From Tetramitus jugosus (lineage: Eukaryota > Heterolobosea > Eutetramitea > Acrasida > Vahlkampfiidae), in NCBI GenBank assembly GCA_937625935.1, contig OW569371.1, positions 372,001 to 436,000 of the forward strand: a DNA stretch of 64,000 nucleotides. The letters are read 5' to 3'. Position 1 is the stretch's first letter. Each line of letters begins with the position of its first letter. The notes under the pieces were generated by a model. It ran no database searches. It was not told where the DNA came from and saw only the letters and a list, made by a program, of their open reading frames with translations. The translations under genes were made by a program, and so were the position numbers. Positions 20,790 to 28,725 of the stretch are shown piece by piece.

Positions 20790-21529
20790 GGCGATGAGGA
20801 TTCACGAGACTTTGTTTTTGGCTTGGGTATGTAGTTTGTTTGTTGTTTGTTGTTTGTTGGTGTTGTTGATCTAAAAGACTCACTCAAAAAACATTTTTTA
20901 TGGCAGTTCGTGCTTCAACTATTGGATTTTGTAATTTCATAACGCGAAAGGTGGAACTACAAATTTTGGCGCGACAACCAAATACGCGCATTTGAACACA
21001 CTTTTTTCATTCGCGGTCGCTATGGAACCAAACCAACATTGATTCATCCACCGACATGATATCTCTCATCGATCATATATGGCCTTGCTTGGATGGAATG
21101 AACATTTCATGTGATTCATCCAACAGTGATCGTTTGTCACAAAGGAGGGAAATTTTTTTGGCCTCCTCTTGGCAGTGGAAATGTTTTTGCTCGATCGAGA
21201 AACTACAATCGTTCATGTGGAGTCGAGAATGATTTTTTTTCTGTGTGTCTAGGCACCTATCATCATCATCAGCCGCTCAACGGATCTAGTTGACATGAGA
21301 GACGCACAACAACCAACTGCAATTCATTATGACCAAACCCATGGCACAAAAGCAGAACAAAAAATAAAGCATTGCTATTCATTTTTCTATCGAATCTTGC
21401 TTGGATCAACAAAATTTCGTTAACATACCACTACATCACAACGTTCTTCTTTATTCTATAATACAGTAGTCGTGCCTTCATCAATCATCATTCATTGGAT
21501 CACCCACTATTGCCAAGAAGTCTTCTGAT
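20790..21529. other. Intergenic region with one short possible exon
   Basis: Mostly A/T-rich spacer. On the plus strand 21056-21232 is a 58-codon open frame with a protein-like, Trp/Cys-containing composition (LASSWQWKCFC near its end). It is followed by a T-tract and CTAG that could be a splice acceptor. No homologue is recognised. Nothing else supportable. Confidence 0.25.
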
Positions 21530-21710
21530 CTACATCATAAGTTCATCCTGATCTTCCATGTTGTCCTCAGTGCCGTCAATGTCATCCTCCATCGGATCTC
21601 CCTCATCAACAATTTGAGAGTTGTTGCGCCCAGAGATCTCTGCCAAGGATTGAGTTGCTTGATGGTTCCAGTGAGTAACAACCTGGTTGGCTGGAGCATT
21701 ACCAACAACA
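21515..21710. repeat. Partial duplication, copy B cassette
   Basis: About 190 bp, including the shared 3' end and the TCTTCTGATCTACATCATAA sequence beyond the stop codon, is clearly related to copies A and C but more diverged (several substitutions and a 12-bp difference in the acidic run). Confidence 0.75.
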
Positions 21711-22066
21711 ACAACAACAATCGGGCCCTCCTTCGTGCCATGTCCCTGGTGCACACTTTCCATTAATTCATCATCATCTTCAACATCGTACTCACATCCA
21801 TGAGGTTCATCCTTAAGAGAGGGCTCCGGAATCTTAGCCTTACTTGATTCTTTCTGTTGCTGGTCAGACTGGGAGCTATTGTCGGCACCAGCAGTCAACT
21901 CTGTTGGATGAGGATATTGATCTTGGTCACCATCATTGGATTGAGTTGCCTGAGTGATGGTAGTTGTTCTTGTGGAAGGTGCTCCTGTTTGGATGGTGAG
22001 TGTCACAGTTATAGTAGAGGATGGATTGGCTTCCTCATGATGTCCTACGGGCTTCTTATCTGACAT
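21530..22066 (-). CDS. Acidic protein, copy B of the duplicated family
   Basis: 178 aa. The C-terminal 65 residues match copies A and C (NQVVTHWNHQATQSLAEIS, acidic end, DELMM). The N-terminal 110 residues are different: Thr-rich TITVTLTIQTG, then Ser/Gln/Glu-rich, then a polyvaline run encoded by (ACAACA)n. The family is not recognised. A mosaic of a shared C-terminal cassette and a private N-terminus suggests recombination or gene conversion between neighbours. Confidence 0.6.
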   Translation of the reverse strand: MSDKKPVGHHEEANPSSTITVTLTIQTGAPSTRTTTITQATQSNDGDQDQYPHPTELTAGADNSSQSDQQQKESSKAKIPEPSLKDEPHGCEYDVEDDDELMESVHQGHGTKEGPIVVVVVGNAPANQVVTHWNHQATQSLAEISGRNNSQIVDEGDPMEDDIDGTEDNMEDQDELMM

Positions 22067-22359
22067 TTAACACTTTGGCTTGATTTGGTTGTATTTGGTT
22101 AGCAGTTGTATTTGGTTGTTATGTTGTTGGAATTGGATGTCACATTTCGACAAGGTAATTTTTGGCTTAAAAGGCATTTCGGAAACATTTTTGTGTTTTC
22201 TTTTTTGTTTTTTCGCCGGAGCAGAATTGCCGAGAGGCAGACAAGACGGCAGCCCATGAGCCTGTCGGCTTGCTGCAGGTCAGTCCAGAATTTTTCAAGC
22301 TGACAGACAGAAGAGCTGCGCAAGGATAGGGCAGACCGAAGGTCACAACAAACATTCCA

Positions 22360-22785
22360 AAAATTATCCAAAAATCGATCGCAAAAAATCAATGAAAGAC
22401 AAGACAACAAAGGAGCATGTATTGAGGACGTCATTATTGCTATATGAACTCTTCTGATCTACATCATAAGTTCATCCTGATCTTCCATGTTGTCCTCAGT
22501 GCCTTCATTGTCATCCTCCATCGGATCCCCCTCTTGTTGTTCATCAACAACTTGAGAGTTGTTGTTGCTTTCAGAGATCTCTGCCAAGGATTGAGTTGCT
22601 TGATGATTCCAGTGAGTAACAACCTGGTTGGCTGAACTGGACAACATGTTGCTGGATCCTGGTAATATTACAGCCAATCCCAATCTTGGTTGGTTGTTGT
22701 CGATGCCTTGCTGCAATGTGACACTGAAGGGTGGGTTGTTGTTGTCCATCTGGATAACAACCTGGATGCTCCCAGGGATCTGTGA
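22360..22785. repeat. Segmental duplication copy C
   Basis: Direct repeat of 17404-17826, about 4.95 kb away. The core is almost identical and the left A-rich flank is more diverged, including GGAGCATGTATTG and the stretch running into TATATGAACTCTTCTGATC. Confidence 0.85.
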
Positions 22786-22812
22786 GGTGTTTTGCATGGA
22801 TGAGAATGGCAT
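22459..22812 (-). CDS. Small acidic protein, copy C (full-length family member)
   Basis: 117 aa. It carries the same sequence as copy A plus an intact N-terminus (MPFSSMQNTSQIPGS). Layout: hydrophobic-to-Asn-rich beta-like segment (VVIQMDNNNPPFSVTLQQ), the shared NQVVTHWNHQATQSLAEIS block, and a 40-residue acidic tail. Function unknown. Highly acidic tails occur in chaperones and chromatin proteins, but there is no direct evidence for either. This copy looks most likely to be functional. Confidence 0.6.
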   Translation of the reverse strand: MPFSSMQNTSQIPGSIQVVIQMDNNNPPFSVTLQQGIDNNQPRLGLAVILPGSSNMLSSSANQVVTHWNHQATQSLAEISESNNNSQVVDEQQEGDPMEDDNEGTEDNMEDQDELMM

Positions 22813-23458
22813 TTCAATTGGTTAATAGCTCTATGGATGGGTAGTGTAGGTAGACAGTAGTACAGTGGGCGCTGAGTCGTATTTGAGCTCACGCCGCGAC
22901 ATTTCCTGTGTACATTTTTTTTCTTAATTTTTTGTCCAGGTGTTCATGTGCAAAAAGAAGCATGAGGCTGGTGAATTTTTTCTGTTGCTCGATCGAAAAA
23001 TTTTTTCTCGCTCAGACGAACTCTGGTGCTTTCAGAGTTTCTTTCGAAAACTTTTTCTTGCGCTCCTGCGTCGCACCATGAAATCGAAAAATCCCAACAG
23101 CAATCAAAAGGAATGCCCTGTTGAATCGCCAAACATGTGTTGCAAAAAAGTCGCAAAGACCAGCAGTTGGCAAAACAAAAGAAAAACGATCGCGTGCCCC
23201 ATCAAAAGGAAATGATGAAGAATCGACAAAACGAAACACATTACACCAATGGCGTACGCCATCATTGGAACAAAAAATCCCTGCTTCAGATCTGAGTCAT
23301 CAGTCGCTCAACACGGCCACATTGAGCACTCGATCAGTTTGACCAAATTTTCTTGGTCATATTTCACAAGTGCACAACCATTGATTGGCAATCAATCATA
23401 TCAGAGCTAGACCAACGTGTATGTCTGACGACTGACAAGTTTATTGATACAATGATGA
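22813..23458. other. Intergenic region with a possible broken small gene
   Basis: From the ATG at 23079, 45 codons of a basic Lys/Ser/Cys-rich protein are open. An overlapping frame ending at 23342 reads as a Lys/Arg/Ser/Thr-rich, disordered-looking C-terminus (TPSLEQKIPASDLSHQSL). A single-base frame change would join them. Low confidence that this is an active gene. The rest is spacer. Confidence 0.25.
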
Positions 23459-24670
23459 TCACATTTGAGTAACGATATCAACATTGGTCAATACCATTTT
23501 GGTGGTGTATCCGAACAGCCGAGGGAATGCCCTGACAACGGTCACAGCACTACAGTGACTGGCAGTGTAGAACGTAATACGATTGGCCACACATGAACTT
23601 TTCATGTGCTCGACCATGTTGGGTCTACAATGCTTGAATCTTCTCTCAAGGAACGTGTCCGATACTCTTTTGAGCTCGTTTGTCATCCAACCAGTGGTGT
23701 ATGGAACATCTGGACTATATTCAACAGATTCATTGCTGTATACACCATTGTTTGTGTGCACAATCACTCTTGCCTCAGCTGAGGACACATGAGTTACAAT
23801 AGTCATGGGTAATCGATGTTTCATATCCAGTTCAATGAGGAACGGAACGTTGTTGTATTGATTACCGGACAAATTAGGAAATCCACAGATCAATACTCTT
23901 TGACTCTCTGTGACAAAGATGGAGTGATTGAAGGCGCATTGTGCAATCATCACTTTTTCCTTAATCGTGTCCAATGGAATCAAATCCCTGTCTGTTTCGC
24001 CTGTACCGAGCTTGTTAGAGTCGGATTGTTCACCACAGACATACACTTTCCCGTCCTCATCTAGCATATTGGCATGGAAGTAAGCACCACTCATACTCAC
24101 AATCTTCTTGTTCGATTTGTATGTCAGTGGTAAGTAGTCATCTGATTCACCGAGGAACCAACTTGTTTGACCCATGACAAACACACGATTCTTGCTCGTG
24201 TAAACCAGAGAGCTACTGAAACAAACAGCAGCCAACAATGGATATTCACCTTCATCCAGAAACGTAACAATACGTGTCAGTGAATTCATTTGTGTTGGTG
24301 AAGTCTGACCCGTCAGTGAATAACTATTCTCGCCAATGGCAAACAACTCGTTCTCTGTAGAGAACAAGAGCAGAATATTGTTTCCACCTACAATGTCCGT
24401 AAAGAGCTTGTCTTCCAGTCCACCAGAGTCAAACAGCAACAACTGAGAGTGAGACGGTGATCCCTTTGAAAATTGAGTCAACGGCACACTACCTAAAGAA
24501 CCAATGCCATACACTCTGCCACTCCAGCTGAGAATAAATGTGCCTCCACTCGTCGAACAAACTTTCTTGATACCGTCTCGGATTGTGTGATGCACAAAGT
24601 CTGCTCTCTCTTCAAATGTAAAAAATTCGTCTGGTCTTGTCACACAGATTGAAGATTGTTGTTGTGACAT
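23459..24670 (-). CDS. RCC1-like beta-propeller protein
   Basis: 403 aa, one exon. Repeated blade-like segments of about 50 residues carry the RCC1 pattern of a hydrophobic strand, a Gly and a turn: GRVYGIGSLG, NELFAIGENSYSLTGQ, NRVFVMGQTSWFLGE, GKVYVCGEQSDSNKLGTGE, QRVLICGFPNLSGN, then a diverged last part. RCC1-like proteins act as exchange factors or scaffolds. Heterolobosean genomes are known to hold many of them, so a specific role cannot be assigned. No signal peptide or membrane segment is seen. Confidence 0.75.
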   Translation of the reverse strand: MSQQQSSICVTRPDEFFTFEERADFVHHTIRDGIKKVCSTSGGTFILSWSGRVYGIGSLGSVPLTQFSKGSPSHSQLLLFDSGGLEDKLFTDIVGGNNILLLFSTENELFAIGENSYSLTGQTSPTQMNSLTRIVTFLDEGEYPLLAAVCFSSSLVYTSKNRVFVMGQTSWFLGESDDYLPLTYKSNKKIVSMSGAYFHANMLDEDGKVYVCGEQSDSNKLGTGETDRDLIPLDTIKEKVMIAQCAFNHSIFVTESQRVLICGFPNLSGNQYNNVPFLIELDMKHRLPMTIVTHVSSAEARVIVHTNNGVYSNESVEYSPDVPYTTGWMTNELKRVSDTFLERRFKHCRPNMVEHMKSSCVANRITFYTASHCSAVTVVRAFPRLFGYTTKMVLTNVDIVTQM

Positions 24671-24834
24671 GTGTGTTCCTTCTTGCTCTTGGTTTTGTGG
24701 TCGTTTCCCAAAAAACCAAAGTTCGTTCCTCTGAACACAAGTTCAAAACCAACAAAAGATTGGGGGAAGACAACACAGAGAATTTGCAAAGGATTGGAAA
24801 CTTCTATTGATTTTGAAATAAGAAACCCGTCAGT

Positions 24835-25383
24835 ATGACCAGGAAGCCCCCAAGCAAGCAGCCGAAGCCACCAGTTTGTAGCGATCATCAACATACGAGG
24901 ATGAAGAAGCACAAGGCTAGCATAGCATCCAGTACAAAATTCACGCTCAGGCCAACGGTCTATACATCCTCATCCGGGAGATCACGTTCCGTGATTTTAT
25001 AGGGTGTTTAAGTACGACTTCAGAAATAATCCTGACGAAGTACAGTCATGTTTCAAATCAATGATGTTGCTCAAATTATTTGCAATTTATGGTAGTACTT
25101 CGGGTAGCGGAAACCAAACTCACATGTGGTACGGGTATGCACAAAAATGTGGAAGATGAACCGACATCTACAAATATATTGATCCCCACTCATGAACACG
25201 ACAAATTGTTCAGGAAGTGACCTAAACAATACATACATGGCCACAGACTCGAAGTTTCGTTGTCTGATGTTGATTTTCATGAATACTTATGAGAGTAGCT
25301 CTTCTACGTTGGAATGGGGTGTATGTACCAACTGGCACTTGTGGAAACTTACTTCTTTCGTTGGCGCGGATTTGAAAATGTGA
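24835..25383 (+). pseudogene. Decayed coding sequence beside the left tRNA gene
   Basis: Successive protein-like stretches lie in different frames on the same strand. At 24835-25002 is a basic N-terminus (MTRKPPSKQPKPPVC to SSGRSRSVIL). At about 25003-25158 is RVFKYDFRNNPDEVQSCFKS and on. At about 25143-25223 is HKNVEDEPTSTNILIPTHEH. From 25192 to 25383 is a last stretch ending in TNWHLWKLTSFVGADLKM. Each joins the next with a one-base frame change, as in an old gene with indels. No family is recognised. It ends 58 bp from the 3' side of the initiator tRNA. A gene with very small introns is a less likely alternative. Confidence 0.35.
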
Positions 25384-25440
25384 CACTTCCGAATAGCTGT
25401 TTGTCCAGCACAACATCCTCCTCAACAAAAGAGATCTTAT

Positions 25441-25513
25441 TAGCAATTCCAGGTATCGATCCTGGGACCTACGGGTTATGAGCCCGTCGCGCTAACCGCT
25501 GCGCCAAATTGCT
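25441..25513 (-). tRNA. Initiator tRNA-Met (CAT), left copy
   Basis: 73 nt on the minus strand, no intron. The cloverleaf is complete: acceptor AGCAATT/AATTGCT plus discriminator A, D stem GCGC/GCGC, anticodon stem ACGGG/CCCGT with loop CTCATAA (anticodon CAT), T stem CCAGG/CCTGG. Initiator hallmarks are the A1:U72 pair, three G:C pairs next to the anticodon loop, and a T loop with A54 and A60 (ATCGATA). Identical in sequence to the copy at 27309-27381, in inverted orientation. Confidence 0.95.
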
Positions 25514-25542
25514 TGGTGATAGTTTCTTGATAAGGACCTTTG

Positions 25543-25557
25543 GTCACTCTCGAAATT
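25543..25557. repeat. Target-site duplication, left
   Basis: GTCACTCTCGAAATT, identical over 15 bp to 26877-26891. The neighbouring bases differ on both sides, so the length is exactly 15 bp. Confidence 0.9.
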
Positions 25558-25587
25558 TAAAAAAAAACGCAGAAAAAACGGAATCAC

Positions 25588-26736
25588 ATGTCTGGTGATT
25601 CAACAAATTTGGTGAAGGAATACGGCAACAGCCGTTATGCAGTGTGGACCACTGCACGGAAAGGCACGAGGCCAAGTGACAGAGAGGTCGTCATTACTGG
25701 CAACGGTAATGGCGTCTCTCAGTCATCTTTGGCAAGAAAGATTGGAGAGGAGTTTGGTGACTGGCTCAACCGAGTCCAAGTCATCAAGAGGAAAGGCCAG
25801 CAACGCTTTGTTGCATGGGTGACGGTCAAGGGTGACCGCATCTATGACTTTGTTGATTTGTTCAACAAGCAAAGGAGGATTGGCAATAGCACTGCTGCAC
25901 CCAAGCGCAGTGTTGATTGCACAAGAAAGGTGGTCGTCCATGGCATGAAGAACATGTCAGTGGACGACATCAAGAAGCTACTGGGACCTGAAAAGGTCGC
26001 CAGTGTGCTCAAGAAGCGTGACACTGCTTTCGTGGTCATGGGTGATGAAACCTATGCACAAGCAGTGCTCACCGGAGAGAACAAGGTAAAGGCCACGGTC
26101 ACTCGATACGTCGAGAGACCACATGATCCTCTCAAGGCCGTCAACAAGAGGTTGACAAAGATGTACGAGGAGCTGCTGACGGTGGTTGACGCACTGCGTC
26201 GACAGGTCACAGAACTCACCAAGGAATTGGCAAAGACAAAGTGCCAAGAGGGCAACAAACCGGTTCCGATACCGGAACAAGAAGTTGCACAAAGAACTGC
26301 TCCTGGTTTGATGGAGACAGAAGAACAAAGGAGTGCAACACCACTGCCAACAGTGCCTGTTGCACAGCTCAGCGCTGAAAATCAGCAAATCCTGGAGCAA
26401 GTGAATGCCACTTCTCCAGTGTTTGCTAGAGCGAAGAAGGAAATTGCTGCATTGGCACTAGCCAGTGCACGCAAAAGGTATGGTTTGACTGAGGACGAAC
26501 CAGTCATTGTGGATGTGGACGACGACTCCGAAAAGGAGATTCAAAGTCCACAACTCAACGACAACAAGAAGAGGAGTGCTAGGATCACACTGGGTGATCT
26601 GAGGAGCAACAAGGCCCAAAACAAGAAAACAACAACAGATGGCTCTGTGTCCATCGGCGGTCCTACTACAAGGTTACGCTCTTTGATGAAGGGCATCAAT
26701 CAAAACACTCACCTGAGTGATTCTTCCAACCTGTAG
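25588..26736 (+). CDS. ORF1-like RNA-binding protein of the retroelement
   Basis: 382 aa, intact. Two RRM-like segments are suggested. The first, residues about 30-95, has REVVITGNGNGVSQSSLARKI and then RFVAWVTVKGDRIYDFV. The second, about 113-165, has RKVVVHGMKNMSVDDIKKLL and then TAFVVMGDETYAQAVL. A coiled coil follows (about 185-220, LTKMYEELLTVVDALRRQ), then a long polar Gln/Pro/Glu tail ending in basic patches. RRM plus coiled coil is the layout of LINE ORF1 proteins, which trimerise and coat element RNA. No CCHC knuckles, endonuclease or reverse transcriptase are present. Base composition is visibly richer in G+C than the neighbours. Alternative: a retrocopied host RRM protein. Confidence 0.7.
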   Translation: MSGDSTNLVKEYGNSRYAVWTTARKGTRPSDREVVITGNGNGVSQSSLARKIGEEFGDWLNRVQVIKRKGQQRFVAWVTVKGDRIYDFVDLFNKQRRIGNSTAAPKRSVDCTRKVVVHGMKNMSVDDIKKLLGPEKVASVLKKRDTAFVVMGDETYAQAVLTGENKVKATVTRYVERPHDPLKAVNKRLTKMYEELLTVVDALRRQVTELTKELAKTKCQEGNKPVPIPEQEVAQRTAPGLMETEEQRSATPLPTVPVAQLSAENQQILEQVNATSPVFARAKKEIAALALASARKRYGLTEDEPVIVDVDDDSEKEIQSPQLNDNKKRSARITLGDLRSNKAQNKKTTTDGSVSIGGPTTRLRSLMKGINQNTHLSDSSNL

Positions 26737-26766
26737 GTGCACCGTCGGGGACAACAAGAGAAGAAG

Positions 26767-26838
26767 AGTGAGCGACGCCCTACGGGTCGTCACTCACAAA
26801 ACAAGTCAATAAATGAGCAATCGTGTGCTTGCGCACAC
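26767..26838 (+). other. 3'-UTR hairpins of the retroelement
   Basis: Two stem-loops precede the A-rich tail. One is imperfect at 26767-26796 (GAGTGA...TCACTC outer stem, CCC/GGG inner). One is perfect at 26823-26838 (GTGTGC, TTGC loop, GCACAC). Structured 3' ends are known recognition sites for LINE reverse transcriptases; that use here is inferred. Confidence 0.6.
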
Positions 26839-26876
26839 TTGGTTGTATGGAACAAAAAAAAAAAACAAAAAAAAAA

Positions 26877-26891
26877 GTCACTCTCGAAATT
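26877..26891. repeat. Target-site duplication, right
   Basis: GTCACTCTCGAAATT directly after the A-rich tail. It continues as GAACAAATTTTTTGTATT, which matches the reverse complement of the empty site at 27245-27264. Confidence 0.9.
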
Positions 26892-27308
26892 GAACAAATT
26901 TTTTGTATTTCGTAGTGTCGGAGTTGTTCTTCTTTACTCCAAGACTACAGCAACAAACAAGTGAAAGGACCCAATGTATGGTTAAGATTTATTTGATCGA
27001 ATAATAAGCATTAATGGGCTGGTTTCGATCAACAAGTAGAATTGATTGACTTGAACGATAACACAATTGTGGGACGAACTCTTCCAATTTTTGGAAGAAG
27101 TGCACGTGAATGCCTCGAACTAAGATTTCGAAAGAGGATACACCAAGGTTAACAGGTAACGCCTTTCTTTTGGGAGACAATCAAGGAGATAAGGCTATCC
27201 AAGAATTGAGTTACGGGTGTTTCATCTCATAACTCCGATTCTTCGCAATACAAAAAATTTGTTCAATTTCGAGAGTGACCAAAGGTCCTTATCAAGGAAC
27301 TATCACCA
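26892..27308. other. Loop of the inverted duplication; short minus-strand open frame
   Basis: From about 26892 to 26935 and 27222 to 27308 lie the inner arms of the inverted duplication. Between them, 26989-27180 on the minus strand is a 63-codon open frame without ATG but with protein-like composition (SSFEILVRGIHVHFFQKLEE). It is either the end of an exon or a relic. No tRNA or other RNA is recognised here. Confidence 0.35.
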
Positions 27309-27396
27309 AGCAATTTGGCGCAGCGGTTAGCGCGACGGGCTCATAACCCGTAGGTCCCAGGATCGATACCTGGAATTGCTAATAGGACGTCCTTTT
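27245..27396. repeat. Right arm of inverted duplication (carries the empty insertion site)
   Basis: Contains the reverse complement of GTCACTCTCGAAATT once, at 27265-27279, uninterrupted between CAAAAAATTTGTTC and CAAAGGTCC, then the tRNA gene. It therefore preserves the target as it was before the retroelement entered the left arm. Confidence 0.9.
27309..27381 (+). tRNA. Initiator tRNA-Met (CAT), right copy
   Basis: 73 nt, identical to the reverse complement of 25441-25513. It carries the same initiator features (A1:U72, GGG/CCC in the anticodon stem, A54 and A60 in the T loop). Its 5' flank is the uninterrupted version of the flank disrupted by the retroelement at the other copy. Confidence 0.95.
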
Positions 27397-27642
27397 GAAC
27401 CTGTCTAGACTTGGAGGTTGTCAGGGAGTGCTCTCCATCGGCTGCAGTCCTTCAATGTCAGCTCTTTTTCCGACGTAGTGAGAATGTTAACCAACAAAAA
27501 CTGTTCAGAGTGGTCTCCGTTGTTAAATGACTCAAGAACATTGAGGTATCATCGAATTGATGGAGCCTGGCAGGTTTCCGCCCGAGCGGCACCGACTAAG
27601 TATTTATTCTTTAAAAATTGGAAAGCAAAAGAATTGGATTTA
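27382..27642. other. Spacer with coding-like relic on plus strand
   Basis: From 27418 a plus-strand frame without ATG reads as protein-like (NVSSFSDVVRMLTNKNCSEW, then LRYHRIDGAWQVSARAA) and runs into the 3' end of the convergent F-box gene. It may be a gene fragment; I cannot name it. Confidence 0.3.
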
Positions 27643-28725
27643 TTACTGTACTTTCTTTTTAGATGCAGAGGAGCCAGGTGTTAGCAAAAGACGGAAAAAG
27701 GTCTTTGGTCTCGTACAACACAATGCCACACCATACCTGTACACTGCTAGTACCTGAATTGCATCATCGTGCCAATGTTGTGCATTTGTATACATTAAAA
27801 ACTTTTTGTAAAAAGTCCACACCAAGTTGCCATTCTCTATGATTTGTATCTCATTGGCAAGTGCTTTCTTTTGCACAGAATTCCAAATCTTTGAGCTCTG
27901 AACACAATTGTACAGTGACTGTTTGGCAATAAACGAGCTCTCAACGTTCCACTCCTTGTACAGCAACTGAACTAGACACTGATTACGAAAATCGTGTAAA
28001 TCGTGCAATAGTGTCATCTCATAATAGTTCTTGACCAGGTAGTGGAATCTCTTGTTGATGAGCTTCACGTGACTCAATAGCTCCACATGACTCAGATAGG
28101 GGAAGATTTGATATTGGATCACATCTGTGGGTACTTGATAATTGAGCATGATGGCTGCTGTTTTCACATCTCCCAGTAGATCAGCCTCACTCAAATTTTC
28201 AAAAATCATGGAGCCATCCTGGTGATTTTGAGAGTCGTCGCCATACACTTTCCTGTTGTAAAGTGGTGAGTCAACCGGCGATACTTTCCCCGATTGTGTA
28301 GCAGGAGAAACAGTCAGAACATCCTTTCTGGCCATCCATTCTTCCTCCTTGTTGTGCAAATGAGAAAATAGAGCAAATAGCAACAGCAAGCTCAATGCAC
28401 TGGTGATTCATTTACAATTGGACTGTACAGTTAGAAATCATCACACAACAAACAAAACAGCCAACATAATAAACACAAGCCAAACGTCACGCACGGCAAA
28501 AAATACAAAAAAAACCACTTACACAGCGATAAAAACAGTAGCTAAAACGATCACAACAGGCAATGCAATCAGAATAATCAATGACGTCACAATAAACAGC
28601 GTAATGTGCGTAGCAACTGAAAAACATGTCTTTAGAAATCGATGTAATATCATTTGTATGATCAAGCTCACTTGTTGATCCAACTGATGTTGTTGTTGAT
28701 TTGCTGGTGTTGTAGCTGCTTGCAT
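27643..28725 (-). CDS. F-box-like protein with N-terminal membrane segment (two exons)
   Basis: Exon 1 is 28725-28523 and exon 2 is 28399-27643, with a 123-bp GTAAGT...CACCAG intron in phase 2, giving 319 aa. An earlier AG (GTACAG) lies only a few bases after a TTCTAAC branch-point-like sequence and would yield a 77-aa dead end, so the later AG is preferred. Residues about 38-85 are two adjoining hydrophobic stretches that continue smoothly across the splice. An F-box-like helix pair follows (VPTDVIQYQIFPYLSHVELL at about 150). Without the join, an F-box protein of 231 aa could start at 28335. A donor CAG-GTATGG and TGCTAAC near the 3' end leave the last 30 residues uncertain. Confidence 0.55.

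Larger units (their letters stand above)
25425..25557. repeat. Left arm of inverted duplication around initiator tRNA
   Basis: The tRNA plus about 44 bp of upstream flank is repeated in reverse at 27265-27381 with one mismatch in the flank. Weaker similarity continues about 16 bp past the tRNA 3' ends. The upstream homology resumes at 26877 on the other side of the inserted element and runs to about 26935. Confidence 0.9.
25543..26891 (+). mobile_element. Poly(A) retroelement inserted upstream of initiator tRNA, with target-site duplication
   Basis: A 1319-bp insertion (25558-26876) is flanked by perfect 15-bp direct repeats GTCACTCTCGAAATT (25543-25557 and 26877-26891). It ends in an A-rich tail (A12-C-A10), has a 30-bp leader, one intact 382-codon gene and a short hairpin-bearing 3' UTR. 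The related inverted flank at 27245-27308 keeps the uninterrupted sequence with a single copy of the 15-mer, so the pre-insertion site is known. The insertion point is 30-44 bp upstream of the mature tRNA. These are marks of target-primed reverse transcription. It has no reverse transcriptase, so it moved in trans: a non-autonomous element or a retrocopy. Confidence 0.85.
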
